Shown: positions 25,649-35,683, counted from the first letter of the stretch. The stretch is DNA of 64,000 nucleotides from Vulcanimicrobiota bacterium (GCA_003151115.1 PLWS01000004.1:62001-126000); one strand, 5' to 3'. Notes: generated by a model not told the origin, from the sequence alone. Program-made: numbers and translations.

Positions 25649-26869
25649 TTATCTTGGTGGGCGCGTATGCGCCGGTGGACTGCTCGGCGCCGGGGTTGGC
25701 ACGGTGTGCGGTGATGGTGCGGGTGCCGGCATCGGGCTTAAGTTATAAAGGTTAGCGCTCTGCATCTTCGCGCCTTGCAGATTGGCGCCCTGAAGATCGG
25801 CGCCTTGCAAATCGGCGTGTTGCAGAATGGCGTTAAGCAAACTCGCCCCGCGTAAGTTTGCGTTTTGAAGGTTTGCATTTGCAAGATTGGCGCCTTGCAT
25901 CGTCGCTGTTTGTAGAATTGCCGTTTGCAAATTGGCGCCTTGGAGATTGGTTTGGGAGAGGTTAGCCCCGGTCAAATCGGCGCCATATAGCGTTGCGTCC
26001 ATGAAATTGGCGCCCTGCAGCTTGGCGCCTTGCATGCGCGCACTCTGCAGGTTGGCGTCCTGGAATATGGCATGCTGTAAATTCGCGCCGTTCAAGCCGG
26101 CGCCATAGAGGTTGGCTTTTTGCAGGTTGGCTCCCTGAAGATTGGCGAGTCCCAGGTCTGCGTTCTGAAGATTTGCGCCGCGTGCATCGGCGCGCGACAT
26201 GTCGGCATTATAGAGCGTCGCGCCATAGATGGTTGCGGTCTGTAAGTTCGCACCCTGCAGGTGGGCGCCTTGCATGTTTGCGCCTTGCAGGTTTGCGCCT
26301 TGAAGTTTCGCTCCGTTCAGGTCGGCGCTCTGCAGGTTCGCGCTTTGAAGCTTGCCGCTTTGCAGAGCGGCGCCGCGCAGGTTCGCCCCTTGCAGATCGG
26401 CGTGCTGCAGATTTACGTCGTAAAGGTGGGCGCCTTCGAGATTTCCGCCGCGCAGGTGCGCGCCGTAGAGGTTGGCGCTTCTAAAGTTTACGCTTTGGAG
26501 CTTAGCGCCGCGAAAGTTTGCGCCGCGCGAGTCCGTCGAAGTGAGATCGGTGCCTCGCAGATCTGCACCCATCAATGTCGCGCCGCGCAGGTTAGCTCCG
26601 CGCAAATGCGCGCCGGCGAGATTTGCGCTGCTCATGTGCGCACCTTGCAGGTTGGCGCCTTCCAAGTCGGCGTTTTTTAAATTGGTGGATTGCAGGTTGG
26701 CGTTCTGCAAGTTGGCGTTCTGCATGTTGGCGTTTTGCAAATTCGCGCCCTGAAAATTCGAGGCGCGTTGCGCGAGAGCCGGGGCGGCCAAAAGCAGGGC
26801 GACAGAACAAACTGCGCCCAACATAAACCAAGCGCGTGCGCGCGCTGCGTGCCGCTTTAACGAAGCCAC
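25649..26869 (-). CDS. Secreted pentapeptide-repeat protein
   Basis: 406 residues. A signal peptide (hydrophobic residues 15-32, cleavage near ALA-QR) is followed by about 65 consecutive A(N/D)LQX pentapeptides with few interruptions (residues about 37-374) and a Pro-rich tail. The solenoid should be a rod of roughly sixteen turns. Pentapeptide proteins are usually cytoplasmic, for example DNA-mimic quinolone-resistance proteins, so an exported one this long is unusual. The start is GTG 26869. The next gene, 10 bp downstream, encodes another pentapeptide solenoid, suggesting a paired surface structure. Confidence 0.82.
   Translation of the reverse strand: MASLKRHAARARAWFMLGAVCSVALLLAAPALAQRASNFQGANLQNANMQNANLQNANLQSTNLKNADLEGANLQGAHMSSANLAGAHLRGANLRGATLMGADLRGTDLTSTDSRGANFRGAKLQSVNFRSANLYGAHLRGGNLEGAHLYDVNLQHADLQGANLRGAALQSGKLQSANLQSADLNGAKLQGANLQGANMQGAHLQGANLQTATIYGATLYNADMSRADARGANLQNADLGLANLQGANLQKANLYGAGLNGANLQHAIFQDANLQSARMQGAKLQGANFMDATLYGADLTGANLSQTNLQGANLQTAILQTATMQGANLANANLQNANLRGASLLNAILQHADLQGADLQGANLQGAKMQSANLYNLSPMPAPAPSPHTVPTPAPSSPPAHTRPPR
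25745..26760 (-). repeat. Coding minisatellite of pentapeptide codons (406-residue protein)
   Basis: About 65 degenerate 15-bp units encoding A(N/D)LQ(G/N) in one continuous array, with third-position variation. Recombination between units could change rod length. Confidence 0.8.
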
Positions 26870-26907
26870 CTGGCCGACCGATTGAACCCTCTCTAGGGCA
26901 GGTCCTC

Positions 26908-27237
26908 TTAGCTACCCCTATAGGTGGAATAAGCGAAGGGCGCCAGCAGAAGCGGAATGTGAAGTTTTCGTACGCTTTGCGTGATGAGGAAACGGACGGG
27001 AATTTCATCGAAAAACGTCGCTACGCCCGCCACTCGAAAGTAGGCCCCGGCCGAAAAGAGCAAGACATACGTCGCGGCTACGAGTTCGCCACCGAAGATC
27101 GGCGCGATGCGTCCGTCGGCATCGGTTTCGCCCGTAGCGATTAACTCGCGTTCGTCGCCATCGATGCGAAAGAGCCGGACGATGACGCCGCGAGCAGGCT
27201 CGCCGCGCGACGTATCGAGCACGTGGGTCGAGATCAT
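26908..27237 (-). CDS. 5-hydroxyisourate hydrolase (transthyretin-like)
   Basis: 109 residues, the family's normal length. It hydrolyses 5-hydroxyisourate, the product of urate oxidation, to OHCU. Hallmarks are STHVLDTSRGEPARG at the N-terminus (catalytic His), the central R-containing TGETDADGRIAP, the LHIPLLLAPFAYSTYRGS C-terminus with the second catalytic His, and the terminal YRGS signature. Its start overlaps the puuD stop by four bases, making it the third gene of uraD-puuD-hiuH. Confidence 0.95.
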   Translation of the reverse strand: MISTHVLDTSRGEPARGVIVRLFRIDGDERELIATGETDADGRIAPIFGGELVAATYVLLFSAGAYFRVAGVATFFDEIPVRFLITQSVRKLHIPLLLAPFAYSTYRGS

Positions 27238-28424
27238 TTGAGCGGCGCTCCGGAGGCTATCCAGCCTGCGATTTGCATCCGTTCGCCTTTCGTCATCCCC
27301 GTCACGTTTCCAAGCGGCATGGCCGCAGAAGCCACTGTCTGCTGGTAAATACGCTGCGCATTACTTGCGATGTGCTGCGGCGTGTCGAGCAATACCCCCG
27401 CCGGTGCAGCCGTGAAGCCGGGCTGCGTCGGACGGGGCGAATGACACACCGCGCATCGCTGCGCGAATATCGGCTGAACTTGTTCGAAGGCGACGTGTTT
27501 GGTGGCGCCGGCACCGCGCGGCATAATCGCGACGGCAATTGCAGCAAGGATCAAAAATGCGGCGATCGGCAAAGCCGGGACGAGCTTTCCTTTGTGCGAG
27601 AGAATGAACGCGTAGCGCACCAGCACGCCGGAGAGACTGATGCCGGCGAGAATCAACCAGCCGTACGGGTTTTCGTAGGTCATCGGATAGTGGCTGCTGA
27701 TCATTATGAAGAGTACGGGCAACGTAAAGTACGTATTATGGACCGATCGAATCTTGCCGAGCTGTCCGGGCAGCGGATCGGGGATTCGGCCCGCGCGGAT
27801 CGCGTCGACCATTTTCTTTTGGCCGGGAATGATGACGTACGCGACGTTGGCAGCCATGATCGTTCCGATGATCGCGCCGATAAGGATGTATGCCGCGCGC
27901 GCGCCGAAGACGTGGAAGAGTCCCCACGCCGCCAACACGAGAAACGCATAGACACAGACGCCGAGCGCGAGCGGCCAACGCGCCAGCAGTTTGCAGAGCG
28001 CATCGTAGACGACCCAGCCGACAATCAGCGAGGCGATGCTGATCGCGATCGCTTCAGCGGGCGTGATGTTCAGCACGGTGCGGTCGATCAAGTAGTTGCT
28101 CGCCCCCACCCAGTAAATGATCGCGAGCAGGCCGATGCCGCTGATCCACGTCCAGTACGCTTCCCATTTGAACCAGTGCAGCGCTACGGGTAACGACTCG
28201 CCCACCGGTCCGGTCAAATACTTTTGGTTATGGTAGAATCCGCCGCCGTGCACCGACCACAGTTCGCCGCTCACACCGTGCGCTTTGTCCGCTGTATTTT
28301 CGGGAGCGGTCAAATGGTTGTCGAGCCAGACGAAATAGAGCGACGTCCCAATCCACGAAATGCCCGCCACGAAGTGGAACCAGCGCAATAGGAGGTTGAG
28401 CCACTCGAGCGCGTAGGCCGTCAT
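27234..28424 (-). CDS. puuD: Urate hydroxylase PuuD (membrane urate oxidase with cytochrome c domain)
   Basis: Oxidises urate to 5-hydroxyisourate, passing electrons to the respiratory chain. The 396 residues start with an integral membrane domain of about eight helices (LLLRWFHFVAGISWIGTSLYF; GGGFYHNQKYL; FKWEAYWTWISG) and end in a cytochrome c domain with haem motif CAVCH (FAQRCAVCHSPRP) and distal methionine region in SAAMPLGN. It is coupled by ATGA overlaps to uraD upstream and the hydroxyisourate hydrolase downstream. It replaces the soluble uricase used in other bacteria. Confidence 0.93.
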   Translation of the reverse strand: MTAYALEWLNLLLRWFHFVAGISWIGTSLYFVWLDNHLTAPENTADKAHGVSGELWSVHGGGFYHNQKYLTGPVGESLPVALHWFKWEAYWTWISGIGLLAIIYWVGASNYLIDRTVLNITPAEAIAISIASLIVGWVVYDALCKLLARWPLALGVCVYAFLVLAAWGLFHVFGARAAYILIGAIIGTIMAANVAYVIIPGQKKMVDAIRAGRIPDPLPGQLGKIRSVHNTYFTLPVLFIMISSHYPMTYENPYGWLILAGISLSGVLVRYAFILSHKGKLVPALPIAAFLILAAIAVAIMPRGAGATKHVAFEQVQPIFAQRCAVCHSPRPTQPGFTAAPAGVLLDTPQHIASNAQRIYQQTVASAAMPLGNVTGMTKGERMQIAGWIASGAPLK

Positions 28425-28927
28425 GCTTCGATCACGTCTGCGAGGCGGAGATGGGCAATCTTTGCTATCTCGTTTAGGGCGGCGGCAATTTCAGTTGTAC
28501 GATCGTTTTGCTCGCGGCGCTCGAGCTCGGCGAGGATCGAGTCCTTGGTGTTTTCACGCGCGCAGATGACGAACGGGAACGAGAAGCGCGCGCGGTAGGA
28601 TTCGTTGAGCCGGTCAAGACGCGCCAGTTCTTCCTTTGAAAGGCGGTCGAGACCGGCCGAACTTTGCTCGCTGCGCGAGGCGGGCGTGAGGCGGCCTTCG
28701 CGAGCGACGCGGCCGGCCAGATCGGGATGAGCGGCGATCAATGCGATGCGTTTCTCCTGGGGCGCTTGCTCGACGACGGCGACCATGGCGGCGTGAAGAT
28801 CGTCCACGCTTGCAAAGGGCCGCTTCTCCCAAGCGAGTTCGGCGATCCACGGCGAGTTTTCGAATGCAAAGCCGACCGCATTGGTAAAATCCGCGCGGCC
28901 GGCCCGGTTGAGCTCCGAGACCGTCAC
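28421..28927 (-). CDS. uraD: OHCU decarboxylase
   Basis: Decarboxylates 2-oxo-4-hydroxy-4-carboxy-5-ureidoimidazoline to S-allantoin. I start at GTG 28927, giving 168 residues, the usual length; the longer reading frame upstream runs antisense into guaA. Conserved blocks are [17 protein letters not shown], the catalytic [11 protein letters not shown], and [13 protein letters not shown], then the C-terminal [16 protein letters not shown]. First gene of the urate operon, divergent from guaA with about 55 bp between starts. Confidence 0.93.
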   Translation of the reverse strand: MTVSELNRAGRADFTNAVGFAFENSPWIAELAWEKRPFASVDDLHAAMVAVVEQAPQEKRIALIAAHPDLAGRVAREGRLTPASRSEQSSAGLDRLSKEELARLDRLNESYRARFSFPFVICARENTKDSILAELERREQNDRTTEIAAALNEIAKIAHLRLADVIEA

Positions 28928-28982
28928 GCTATGGCGCTTACCCCTGCATGCGTCGGCTTCCTGTGCCGCGAAGACCGCGGCG

Positions 28983-30521
28983 GTGCCGGCGACTGTTTTT
29001 GTTTTGGATTTTGGCGCGCAGTATAGCCAGTTAATCGCGCGCCGCGTGCGCGAACTCAACGTGTACTGCGAGATCGTTCCTTACGATTCGCCGTGGAATG
29101 AACTCGCCGCGCGCAAGCCGCAGGCGCTCATTTTGAGCGGCGGTCCGGAAAGCACGCTCGTGCCCGACGCGCCCCGCATGGATCCGGCGATCGTGAGCAG
29201 CGGCGTGCCGCTGCTCGGCATCTGTTACGGGATGCAGCTGATCGCGGGCGACGCCGGCGGCGAGCTGGTGAAACTCGATCGGGCGGAGTACGGGCCGGCC
29301 TTCGTCGCGGTAAAACGCGATAGTCCATTGTTTGCGGGGGTGGCGGCTGAGTCGCGTGCATGGATGTCGCACGGCGATTCGGTCGTGAGACTTCCGCCCG
29401 GTTTCTCGGAGATCGCTTCGACGGAGCGCTGCAAAGTTGCGGCAATGGCCGACGACCAGCGCAAAATCTACGGCGTGCAGTTTCATCCCGAGGTGGCGCA
29501 GACGGAGATCGGCCGGCGCGTGCTCGACAACTTCGTGCACGGTATCGCGGGAATCGGTTCGGATTGGCGCATGGATTCGTTCGTCGAGAGCAGCATCGCC
29601 GACATTCGCAAGCGGGTCGGCAGCGACAAGGTCATTTGCGCTCTCTCAGGGGGCGTCGACTCGGCGGTGGCGGCGACGCTGGTCTCGCGCGCCGTCGGCG
29701 AGCAGCTCACATGCATCTTCGTCGACCACGGGCTACTGCGCAAGAACGAGGCGGCGCTGGTGGTCGAGGCGTTCGTCGACGTCCTTCATTTAAATGTAGA
29801 TGCGGTTGATGCGCGCGAGCGCTTCCTTCGCCGGCTGGACGGCGTTGCCGACCCCGAGGAGAAGCGGATCCGCATCGGCCACGAATTCATCGCCGTCTTC
29901 GAGGAGGAAGCCGCCAAGATTCCGGGCGTCAAGTTCTTGGTGCAAGGCACGCTCTATCCGGATGTCATCGAATCCAAGACGCCCGCCAGCAAGGCCGGCC
30001 ATAAGATTAAGTCACACCACAACGTCGGCGGTTTGCCCGAGGAGATGAACCTGGAGCTCATCGAACCGCTGCGCTCGCTTTTTAAGGATGAGGTTCGCGC
30101 GGTTGGTAAAGTCTTGGGTTTGCCGGAGCGGATCGTGCAACGCCAGCCATTCCCCGGCCCGGGACTTGCTGTGCGCATCATCGGCGACGTAACCGACGAG
30201 CGGCTCGATCTCGTGCGCGAAGCCGATGCGATCGTCTGCGAGGAGATCGACGGTGCGACGCTCGATCCCAAGCCGTGGCAGTACTTCGCCGTGCTCACGC
30301 CGGTGAAAAGCGTCGGCGTGATGGGGGATGGCCGAACGTATTCGAATCTCGTCGCGGTGCGCGCGATCACGAGCGAAGACGGCATGACGGCCGACTGGGC
30401 GCGCCTGCCGTATCCGCTGATGGAGCGCATCAGCACCCGCATCGTCAACGAAGTTCCGGGCATCAACCGCGTGGCGTACGACATTACGTCGAAGCCGCCA
30501 AGCACGGTCGAATGGGAATGA
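28983..30521 (+). CDS. guaA: GMP synthase (glutamine-hydrolysing)
   Basis: Aminates XMP to GMP. The N-terminal class I glutamine amidotransferase has C81 in LLGICYGMQ and the His/Glu pair in VQFHPEV. The ATP pyrophosphatase has P-loop SGGVDS (222-227), and the C-terminal dimerisation domain contains PGPGLAVRI and ends in TVEWE. The start is taken as GTG 28983 ([16 protein letters not shown]), because GuaA begins just before that motif; an in-frame ATG at 28881 would overlap the divergent uraD. purD follows with a 4-bp overlap. Confidence 0.95.
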   Translation: MPATVFVLDFGAQYSQLIARRVRELNVYCEIVPYDSPWNELAARKPQALILSGGPESTLVPDAPRMDPAIVSSGVPLLGICYGMQLIAGDAGGELVKLDRAEYGPAFVAVKRDSPLFAGVAAESRAWMSHGDSVVRLPPGFSEIASTERCKVAAMADDQRKIYGVQFHPEVAQTEIGRRVLDNFVHGIAGIGSDWRMDSFVESSIADIRKRVGSDKVICALSGGVDSAVAATLVSRAVGEQLTCIFVDHGLLRKNEAALVVEAFVDVLHLNVDAVDARERFLRRLDGVADPEEKRIRIGHEFIAVFEEEAAKIPGVKFLVQGTLYPDVIESKTPASKAGHKIKSHHNVGGLPEEMNLELIEPLRSLFKDEVRAVGKVLGLPERIVQRQPFPGPGLAVRIIGDVTDERLDLVREADAIVCEEIDGATLDPKPWQYFAVLTPVKSVGVMGDGRTYSNLVAVRAITSEDGMTADWARLPYPLMERISTRIVNEVPGINRVAYDITSKPPSTVEWE

Positions 30522-31762
30522 AAGTTCTCGTCATCGGGAGCGGTGCGCGCGAAGACGCGCTCTCGTGGCGGCTTGCCGCTTCGCCGTCGTGCGAAGCCGT
30601 GTTCGCGGCGCCGGGAAACGCCGGCACAGCATCGCGCGGCACCAATTGGGAGATTGCGCCGACTAACGGCAAAGTGCTTGGTGCCCGCTGCAAAGCCGAG
30701 GGTGTCGATCTCGCGGTTATCGGTCCGGAAACGGCGATCGCCTCGGGCGTCGGCGATCGTTTGCGGGAGGCGGGCATCGCAACGTTCGGCCCCGATCGTT
30801 CCGGCGGACGTTTGGAGTCGAGCAAAATCTTCGCCAAGCGTTTTATGGAACGCCACGATATTCCGACCGCACGCGCCGTTGTCGTACATTCGCTAGCGGC
30901 TGCGCAAAAAGCGTTGGACGAATGGAGCGGCCCGTGCGTGATCAAGGCGGACGGATTAGCGTCGGGCAAAGGCGTTGTCGTGGCTGCCGATGCAGCGGAA
31001 GCCCGCGGCGTGCTGGAGGAGTGGTACGGCGGTAACCGCGTGCCCGGCGGCGGCGCGGACGTGCTGCTCGAGGAGAGGCTCGAAGGCCGCGAACTCAGCG
31101 TCTTTGCAATCGGCGACGGGCGCGCGCTCTATCCGTTCGCATCGGCGTGCGACTATAAACGCGCCGGCGACGGCGACACCGGACCGAATACTGGCGGCAT
31201 GGGCGCATATTCGCCGCCGCACGGTTTTCCGAACGATGTCGACTCGCAAGTGCAGGCGAGAATCATTGCACCGGCCCTGCGCGGACTGCTGGCGGAAGGC
31301 GAGCGCTACGTCGGCGTGCTGTATTGCGGGCTTATGTGGACGGAGAAAGGGCCGTACGTGATCGAGTTCAATGCGCGTTTCGGCGATCCGGAGACGCAGG
31401 TGTTGATGCCGCGCATCAACGGCGACTTCGCGCTTTTCCTAAAGTCGGCGGCAGATGGAATGCTGGATCCGGGTGCAGCGTCGCTCAGCGAACGTTCGTG
31501 CGTCGGCGTCGTGCTCGCGAGCGCCGATTATCCGCGCACAAGCACGGCAGTTCCGGATTTGCCCCGCGATCTCGCGCTGCCACATGAGGTATTCGCGTTT
31601 TGGGGCACCGGGAGCGGGCGCGTGCTTACGGTGAGCGCGTTAGGCGACGATTTGTCCTCGGCGCGTGCTCGCGCGTACGAAGCCGTTCGCGATCTCACGC
31701 AGCGGTTCGGATCGGCCACGGGCCTTACGTTTCGGCGGGACATCGCGCTAATTACAAAATAG
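30518..31762 (+). CDS. purD: Phosphoribosylamine-glycine ligase
   Basis: Second step of de novo purine synthesis, forming GAR from phosphoribosylamine, glycine and ATP. The 414-residue ATP-grasp enzyme shows [83 protein letters not shown] and [17 protein letters not shown] 30518 overlaps the guaA stop (ATGA); ATG 30512 is also possible. A composite repeat region follows the stop. Confidence 0.95.
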   Translation: MKVLVIGSGAREDALSWRLAASPSCEAVFAAPGNAGTASRGTNWEIAPTNGKVLGARCKAEGVDLAVIGPETAIASGVGDRLREAGIATFGPDRSGGRLESSKIFAKRFMERHDIPTARAVVVHSLAAAQKALDEWSGPCVIKADGLASGKGVVVAADAAEARGVLEEWYGGNRVPGGGADVLLEERLEGRELSVFAIGDGRALYPFASACDYKRAGDGDTGPNTGGMGAYSPPHGFPNDVDSQVQARIIAPALRGLLAEGERYVGVLYCGLMWTEKGPYVIEFNARFGDPETQVLMPRINGDFALFLKSAADGMLDPGAASLSERSCVGVVLASADYPRTSTAVPDLPRDLALPHEVFAFWGTGSGRVLTVSALGDDLSSARARAYEAVRDLTQRFGSATGLTFRRDIALITK

Positions 31763-31774
31763 CGTGCGTTTAAC

Positions 31775-32045
31775 GCAGGCCTCGTCACGTGCGCTTCGCG
31801 CACTGCTCGGCCGTGGTTCGACTGGGGCGCCTAATGGCGCCCGCTCACCATGACAACTTGTGTCCCGCTCACCATGACAACTTGTGTCCCGCTCACCATG
31901 ACAACATTATCAGGATGACAACTCGTGAAGCGTTCTGCCGCGCCATAGCGCGCCCTTCGACACGCGCATCGAAGATGCGCTACTCAGGATGACATGCTCG
32001 GGGTCCTTCGACAAGCTCAGGATGACAACTTTATCAGCATGACAA
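31775..32045 (+). repeat. Interspersed repeats, composite locus (copy 6)
   Basis: This 285-bp intergenic stretch is almost entirely repeat. It starts with GTGCGCTTCGCGCAC and the GGCGCC-TAAT-GGCGCC module. Three tandem CCGCTCACCATGACAACTTG-type tails (about 24 bp each) follow, then a CCCTTCGACA module with hairpin GCGCATCGAAGATGCGC, then a GGTCCTTCGACAAGCTCAGG module. I see no gene in it. Confidence 0.92.
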
Positions 32046-32047
32046 CT

Positions 32048-33124
32048 TCAGAGGATAACGCGCTCCACGTAGCCGGTCAGTTCGACATAGCCTTGTCCGC
32101 GAGCGCGATTGCTTGCGGCGTCGCGCACGTCGACGGCGCCTTCCCAATACGAAGGCGAGGAACGCAACACCAGTTCTTGATTTGCAAGCACGGGCATAAT
32201 GTTCAGATCGAGCGACGCTGAAGGCACGCGCACGCGCCAACTGCCGGGATACGATGCGTGCGTCGCCGCGCTCCGCCAGTGACTGGTGTTGGTTACGGTG
32301 AATTGGTTGAACGATAATGGACGAACGCTGCCGTCGCGTTCGATGAGGCTGCCGGACGATTGGGGTTCGATCGTGTTGTCCGGACGGCGGAAGAGGTAGA
32401 TCATCAGTTCGCGGCCGTCGTCGAGCTGCAGCGACATCCAATCCCAGCCGGTTTCCTCGGAGAGTAGTTGATTGCTGCCGAACTCGTGATCCATCCACGA
32501 TGTGCCGCTAACGGTGAGTCTCTTGCCGGCATAGGTCAGTACGCCTTGCGTGTGCAGGCGCGAATATGAATAGTAATGCGATGCGCAACTCGCGCACGCG
32601 CCTTTGCGAAAGAGGCCGTCGTGGCCGTGAATCGCGGGCGGTTTGAGCGGAGTTTGCGTGAGATCGAGCCGCGTATCACCATCGTCGGCATGCAGCGTCA
32701 TGCGTTCGCGCAAACGATCTGCCAGCGGTACGCCCGTCAGCGACCAGGTGTCGGCGTTGACCGCCAGTTTTCCGACCGCGGCGCCGCCCAAACCAAGTGC
32801 CGAGCGCGCGACGCGTTCGGCATGGAAGAATTTTCCGCCGTCCTGATCGGTGAGTGCAAAATGCGCGGCATAGACTTGGTCGCCGCGCCACCGGCTGCCG
32901 CCAAGAATTTGCTTGGCACGCGCCACGTCTTGCGGCCGCACGTGCGCGCGGAAGAACGTGACCTCGTATCCGAAGCGCCGGCCATCGGCGGCTTTTAGGT
33001 GCCCGGTAAAATACCACCATTCGGTTTGATACGACGGGTGCGATCCGTGATCAGACGGAAAATGAAACTGATATGGAGCGGTCGCAATCGCGAGTGCGGC
33101 CGCGACGGCGATTAAGAGTTTCAT
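32048..33124 (-). CDS. Secreted AttH/CrtC-type lipocalin-like protein
   Basis: 358 residues with a signal peptide and the AttH/CrtC pattern: FPSDHGSHPSYQTEWWYFTG, RRFGYEVTFFR, SGTSWMDHEFGSNQLL, GWDWMSLQLDDGRELMIYLF and a terminal YVELTGYV. The family includes carotenoid 1,2-hydratases and the AttH component of AttEFGH ABC systems. The gene overlaps the permease stop (ATGA) of an ABC exporter, so the AttH role is preferred; it probably receives a lipid-like cargo outside the inner membrane. No carotenoid genes are nearby. Confidence 0.82.
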   Translation of the reverse strand: MKLLIAVAAALAIATAPYQFHFPSDHGSHPSYQTEWWYFTGHLKAADGRRFGYEVTFFRAHVRPQDVARAKQILGGSRWRGDQVYAAHFALTDQDGGKFFHAERVARSALGLGGAAVGKLAVNADTWSLTGVPLADRLRERMTLHADDGDTRLDLTQTPLKPPAIHGHDGLFRKGACASCASHYYSYSRLHTQGVLTYAGKRLTVSGTSWMDHEFGSNQLLSEETGWDWMSLQLDDGRELMIYLFRRPDNTIEPQSSGSLIERDGSVRPLSFNQFTVTNTSHWRSAATHASYPGSWRVRVPSASLDLNIMPVLANQELVLRSSPSYWEGAVDVRDAASNRARGQGYVELTGYVERVIL

Positions 33125-35676
33125 TCGGTTCGTACCGCGTCAGCCGTTGCGATGCGGGCGGCAACGCGTGCCGGATACAGGCCGGCCAGAATGGCCGCAG
33201 CCAGCACGAGCAGCAGCGACTCCGCCAGCGGCCAGTACGGCACGTGCAAGTGCATCGGCCAGCCGAACGCTTGTCGATCGATAACGTAGATCAAGAGCAA
33301 TCCCAACAGCATTCCCGCTCCAATTCCGAACAAACCGCCGAGGATGCCGATCAGTGCAGCTTCGTAGAGCACCATATCTCGAACCGCACGGATCGTCAAA
33401 CCCAGATAGCGCAAGACGCCGATCTCGCGGCGACGTTCGAGGACGAGCGCGAAGAGTGTGCTCACCACGCCCATGACGGCGATCGTAATGGCGATAATGT
33501 TGAGCGCTTGCGTGATGAGAAACGTGCGATCGAAGATGGCGAAGACGACGGCCCGCAGATCGTGCGTGGTCTGCACTTCGACGCGCAGCGGCAGCGCCGC
33601 GCGAATGACGCGCGTGCGTAAAGCATTGAGATCGGTGCCCGGTTTGGCATAGACGGAAAACATGCCGGCGGAATCGTCGTGGTAGAGGCGGTTAAACGTG
33701 CGCTGGTCGACCAAAACGGTGCCCGAATCATTCGAGTAATCGTCGTAAATGGCCGCGATGGCAAACGACGTCGGTCCGGCCGGCGTATCGAGCACGATCG
33801 AATCGCCCGGGTGCAGATTCGCTTTTTCGGCAAAAGGCGCGCTGACGATAACGCGCGTCGTTCCGGGGAGCGTGCGCGCCAGCGTCGCCGCGTCGGCGCC
33901 TCCGGACACATGTACCCAGTCGCGCTGCGCGATCGTGCTGAAGTCGGTACGCGCAAGCGTAATCAGCGAGCCGTGAAACGGGATCTCCACACCGCGAAAC
34001 GTGTCGACGGCGGCGACGCCGGGCAGAGCGCGAATGCGCGCCGGAATCGTCGCCGGTATGCGCGCATCGTAGACTTCGCCCGAAACGCCCATCGGGCGCA
34101 CGAAGAGATCGGCGATGAGCGTTTGGTCGAGCCACGCGGCGACCGTCGCGCGCAGCGAATAGACGCTAACCGCCACGCTCACGATCATCGCAACCGCGAT
34201 GGCGAGCGCTGCGATCGCCAAGCTGTTGCGGCGCGGCGTTCCCCCGAAATTCGCTGCGGCGAGCAACGCGGCAGACGAGAACCGGTAGCCGAGTTTTTGC
34301 AGCAGGCGCGCGGTGACGATAACGCCGAGCGGCACCAGCAGTGATGCGCCGAGGATGATGCCGAGCGCCGACGCGTAGCCGAATAGCGGGAGGCCGTCGA
34401 TTGCCGGAGCTTGCGCTGCAATGTAGGCAAGGCCGAGGAGCAGCAGTCCACACAAAGAGAGCAAGACCGCGAGCCGGTTCATTTGCGCCTCGAAACCGCG
34501 CGAGCCGATGACGCGCGAAGGCTGCGTGGCGGCGGCTTCGACCGCCGGTGTGATCGCGGAGATCATCGCGACGACGATGCCGAAAAGCAGCGCTTCGAGC
34601 ATGAGGCGCGGATCGTACAGGACGCGATCGACATGCGTGCTGACATAGAGCGTGTTCACCGTGTGTGTTACGGCACCGACTGCGAGCCGCGCCAAGAAAT
34701 ATCCAAACAAGAGGCCGAGGAACGAGCCGAGCACGCCAAAGAGCGCGCCTTCGGCTAGGAATGAGATGAAGATTTGCGCGCGCGTGGCACCGACGGCTCG
34801 CAGCGTTCCAATTTCGGCACGCCGCTGCACCACGGAGATGGCCACAGTATTGTAGATCAGGAATGCGCCGACGAGGAGCGCGATCAAGGAGATCGCGGCG
34901 AGGTTTACCTGGAAGCTGCGCAGCAGGCGGCGCACTTCATCCGTGCGCGTTGCCGGCTCGATGACGCGCGTGCCGGGCGGGACGATCTTTTCGAGCGCGG
35001 CTTTGGCTTGCTGGAGGCGCTGCGGGAGGACGATGCAATCGATGCGATCGATGGTGCCGACTTTTCCGAAGAGCTCTTGTGCGGTGACGATGTCGACGAA
35101 GACGACGCTCGAGTCGGCCGCGCTTACGGAGCGCGGAACGATTGCGGCGACAGTAAATGTGACCGGCCGCCCGCCGGCGAGGGCGGTGAAGCTCTTCCCG
35201 ATGCGCAGGCCCAGGTTATCGACAACGCGCTGCGAGACAATCGCGCCGCGGCCGTCCATGATGCCGTAGGGATCCGAGTTGCCGCGCACGTCGATGCCTT
35301 CGGGCAGCGGCTGCAGCAAATCGATCCCGAGCACACGCAGAATTTCGCCGGAGTTCGGGTCGCCTTGGCGCGCGCCGACAACGATTGAGTCTTCGATGAC
35401 CGGCGAGGCTTGCACCACATCGGGTGCGCGCATAACCTTCAATAGCGTGCGCTCGTCGAAGCCGCGCCCCTCGCCCAAAACCTGTAGGTTCACGCGACTC
35501 GTCACGATATTCACGTTTGAGGAGAACGAAGCGATGGCGGTTGCGTTTGCGAGATCGATTGCGACGAACAACCCAATGCCCAAGCCGATCGCTAGCAGCG
35601 TTACGAACGAGCGTAACCGATTCTGCCAGATGTATCCGAGCACGAGCGATCGGAAGAGGGTTACGAGCGCTTTCAT
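33121..35676 (-). CDS. ABC transporter permease with two FtsX domains (AttFG/MacB-like)
   Basis: 851 residues: an N-terminal transmembrane helix and MacB-type periplasmic domain, an FtsX domain of three helices (residues about 250-400), a central pair of helices, a second periplasmic domain, and a second FtsX domain at the C-terminus. Such permeases work with a lipoprotein-type or lipocalin partner as mechanotransmitters or exporters. ATG 35676 follows GGGAGGGG, so I reject the earlier start at 35706, which lies in a repeat copy. It sits between the ATPase and the AttH-like gene. Confidence 0.88.
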   Translation of the reverse strand: MKALVTLFRSLVLGYIWQNRLRSFVTLLAIGLGIGLFVAIDLANATAIASFSSNVNIVTSRVNLQVLGEGRGFDERTLLKVMRAPDVVQASPVIEDSIVVGARQGDPNSGEILRVLGIDLLQPLPEGIDVRGNSDPYGIMDGRGAIVSQRVVDNLGLRIGKSFTALAGGRPVTFTVAAIVPRSVSAADSSVVFVDIVTAQELFGKVGTIDRIDCIVLPQRLQQAKAALEKIVPPGTRVIEPATRTDEVRRLLRSFQVNLAAISLIALLVGAFLIYNTVAISVVQRRAEIGTLRAVGATRAQIFISFLAEGALFGVLGSFLGLLFGYFLARLAVGAVTHTVNTLYVSTHVDRVLYDPRLMLEALLFGIVVAMISAITPAVEAAATQPSRVIGSRGFEAQMNRLAVLLSLCGLLLLGLAYIAAQAPAIDGLPLFGYASALGIILGASLLVPLGVIVTARLLQKLGYRFSSAALLAAANFGGTPRRNSLAIAALAIAVAMIVSVAVSVYSLRATVAAWLDQTLIADLFVRPMGVSGEVYDARIPATIPARIRALPGVAAVDTFRGVEIPFHGSLITLARTDFSTIAQRDWVHVSGGADAATLARTLPGTTRVIVSAPFAEKANLHPGDSIVLDTPAGPTSFAIAAIYDDYSNDSGTVLVDQRTFNRLYHDDSAGMFSVYAKPGTDLNALRTRVIRAALPLRVEVQTTHDLRAVVFAIFDRTFLITQALNIIAITIAVMGVVSTLFALVLERRREIGVLRYLGLTIRAVRDMVLYEAALIGILGGLFGIGAGMLLGLLLIYVIDRQAFGWPMHLHVPYWPLAESLLLVLAAAILAGLYPARVAARIATADAVRTE

Positions 35677-35683
35677 ACGCCCC

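Noticed and set aside
25745-26760. Regular 15-bp repeats, considered as a CRISPR or minisatellite locus
   Set aside because: Units are contiguous, degenerate and in register with pentapeptide codons behind a signal peptide; there are no spacers.
31840-31910. Tandem CCGCTCACCATGACA units, considered as a CRISPR array
   Set aside because: Only three units with nearly identical short spacers, part of a dispersed repeat family, and no cas genes.
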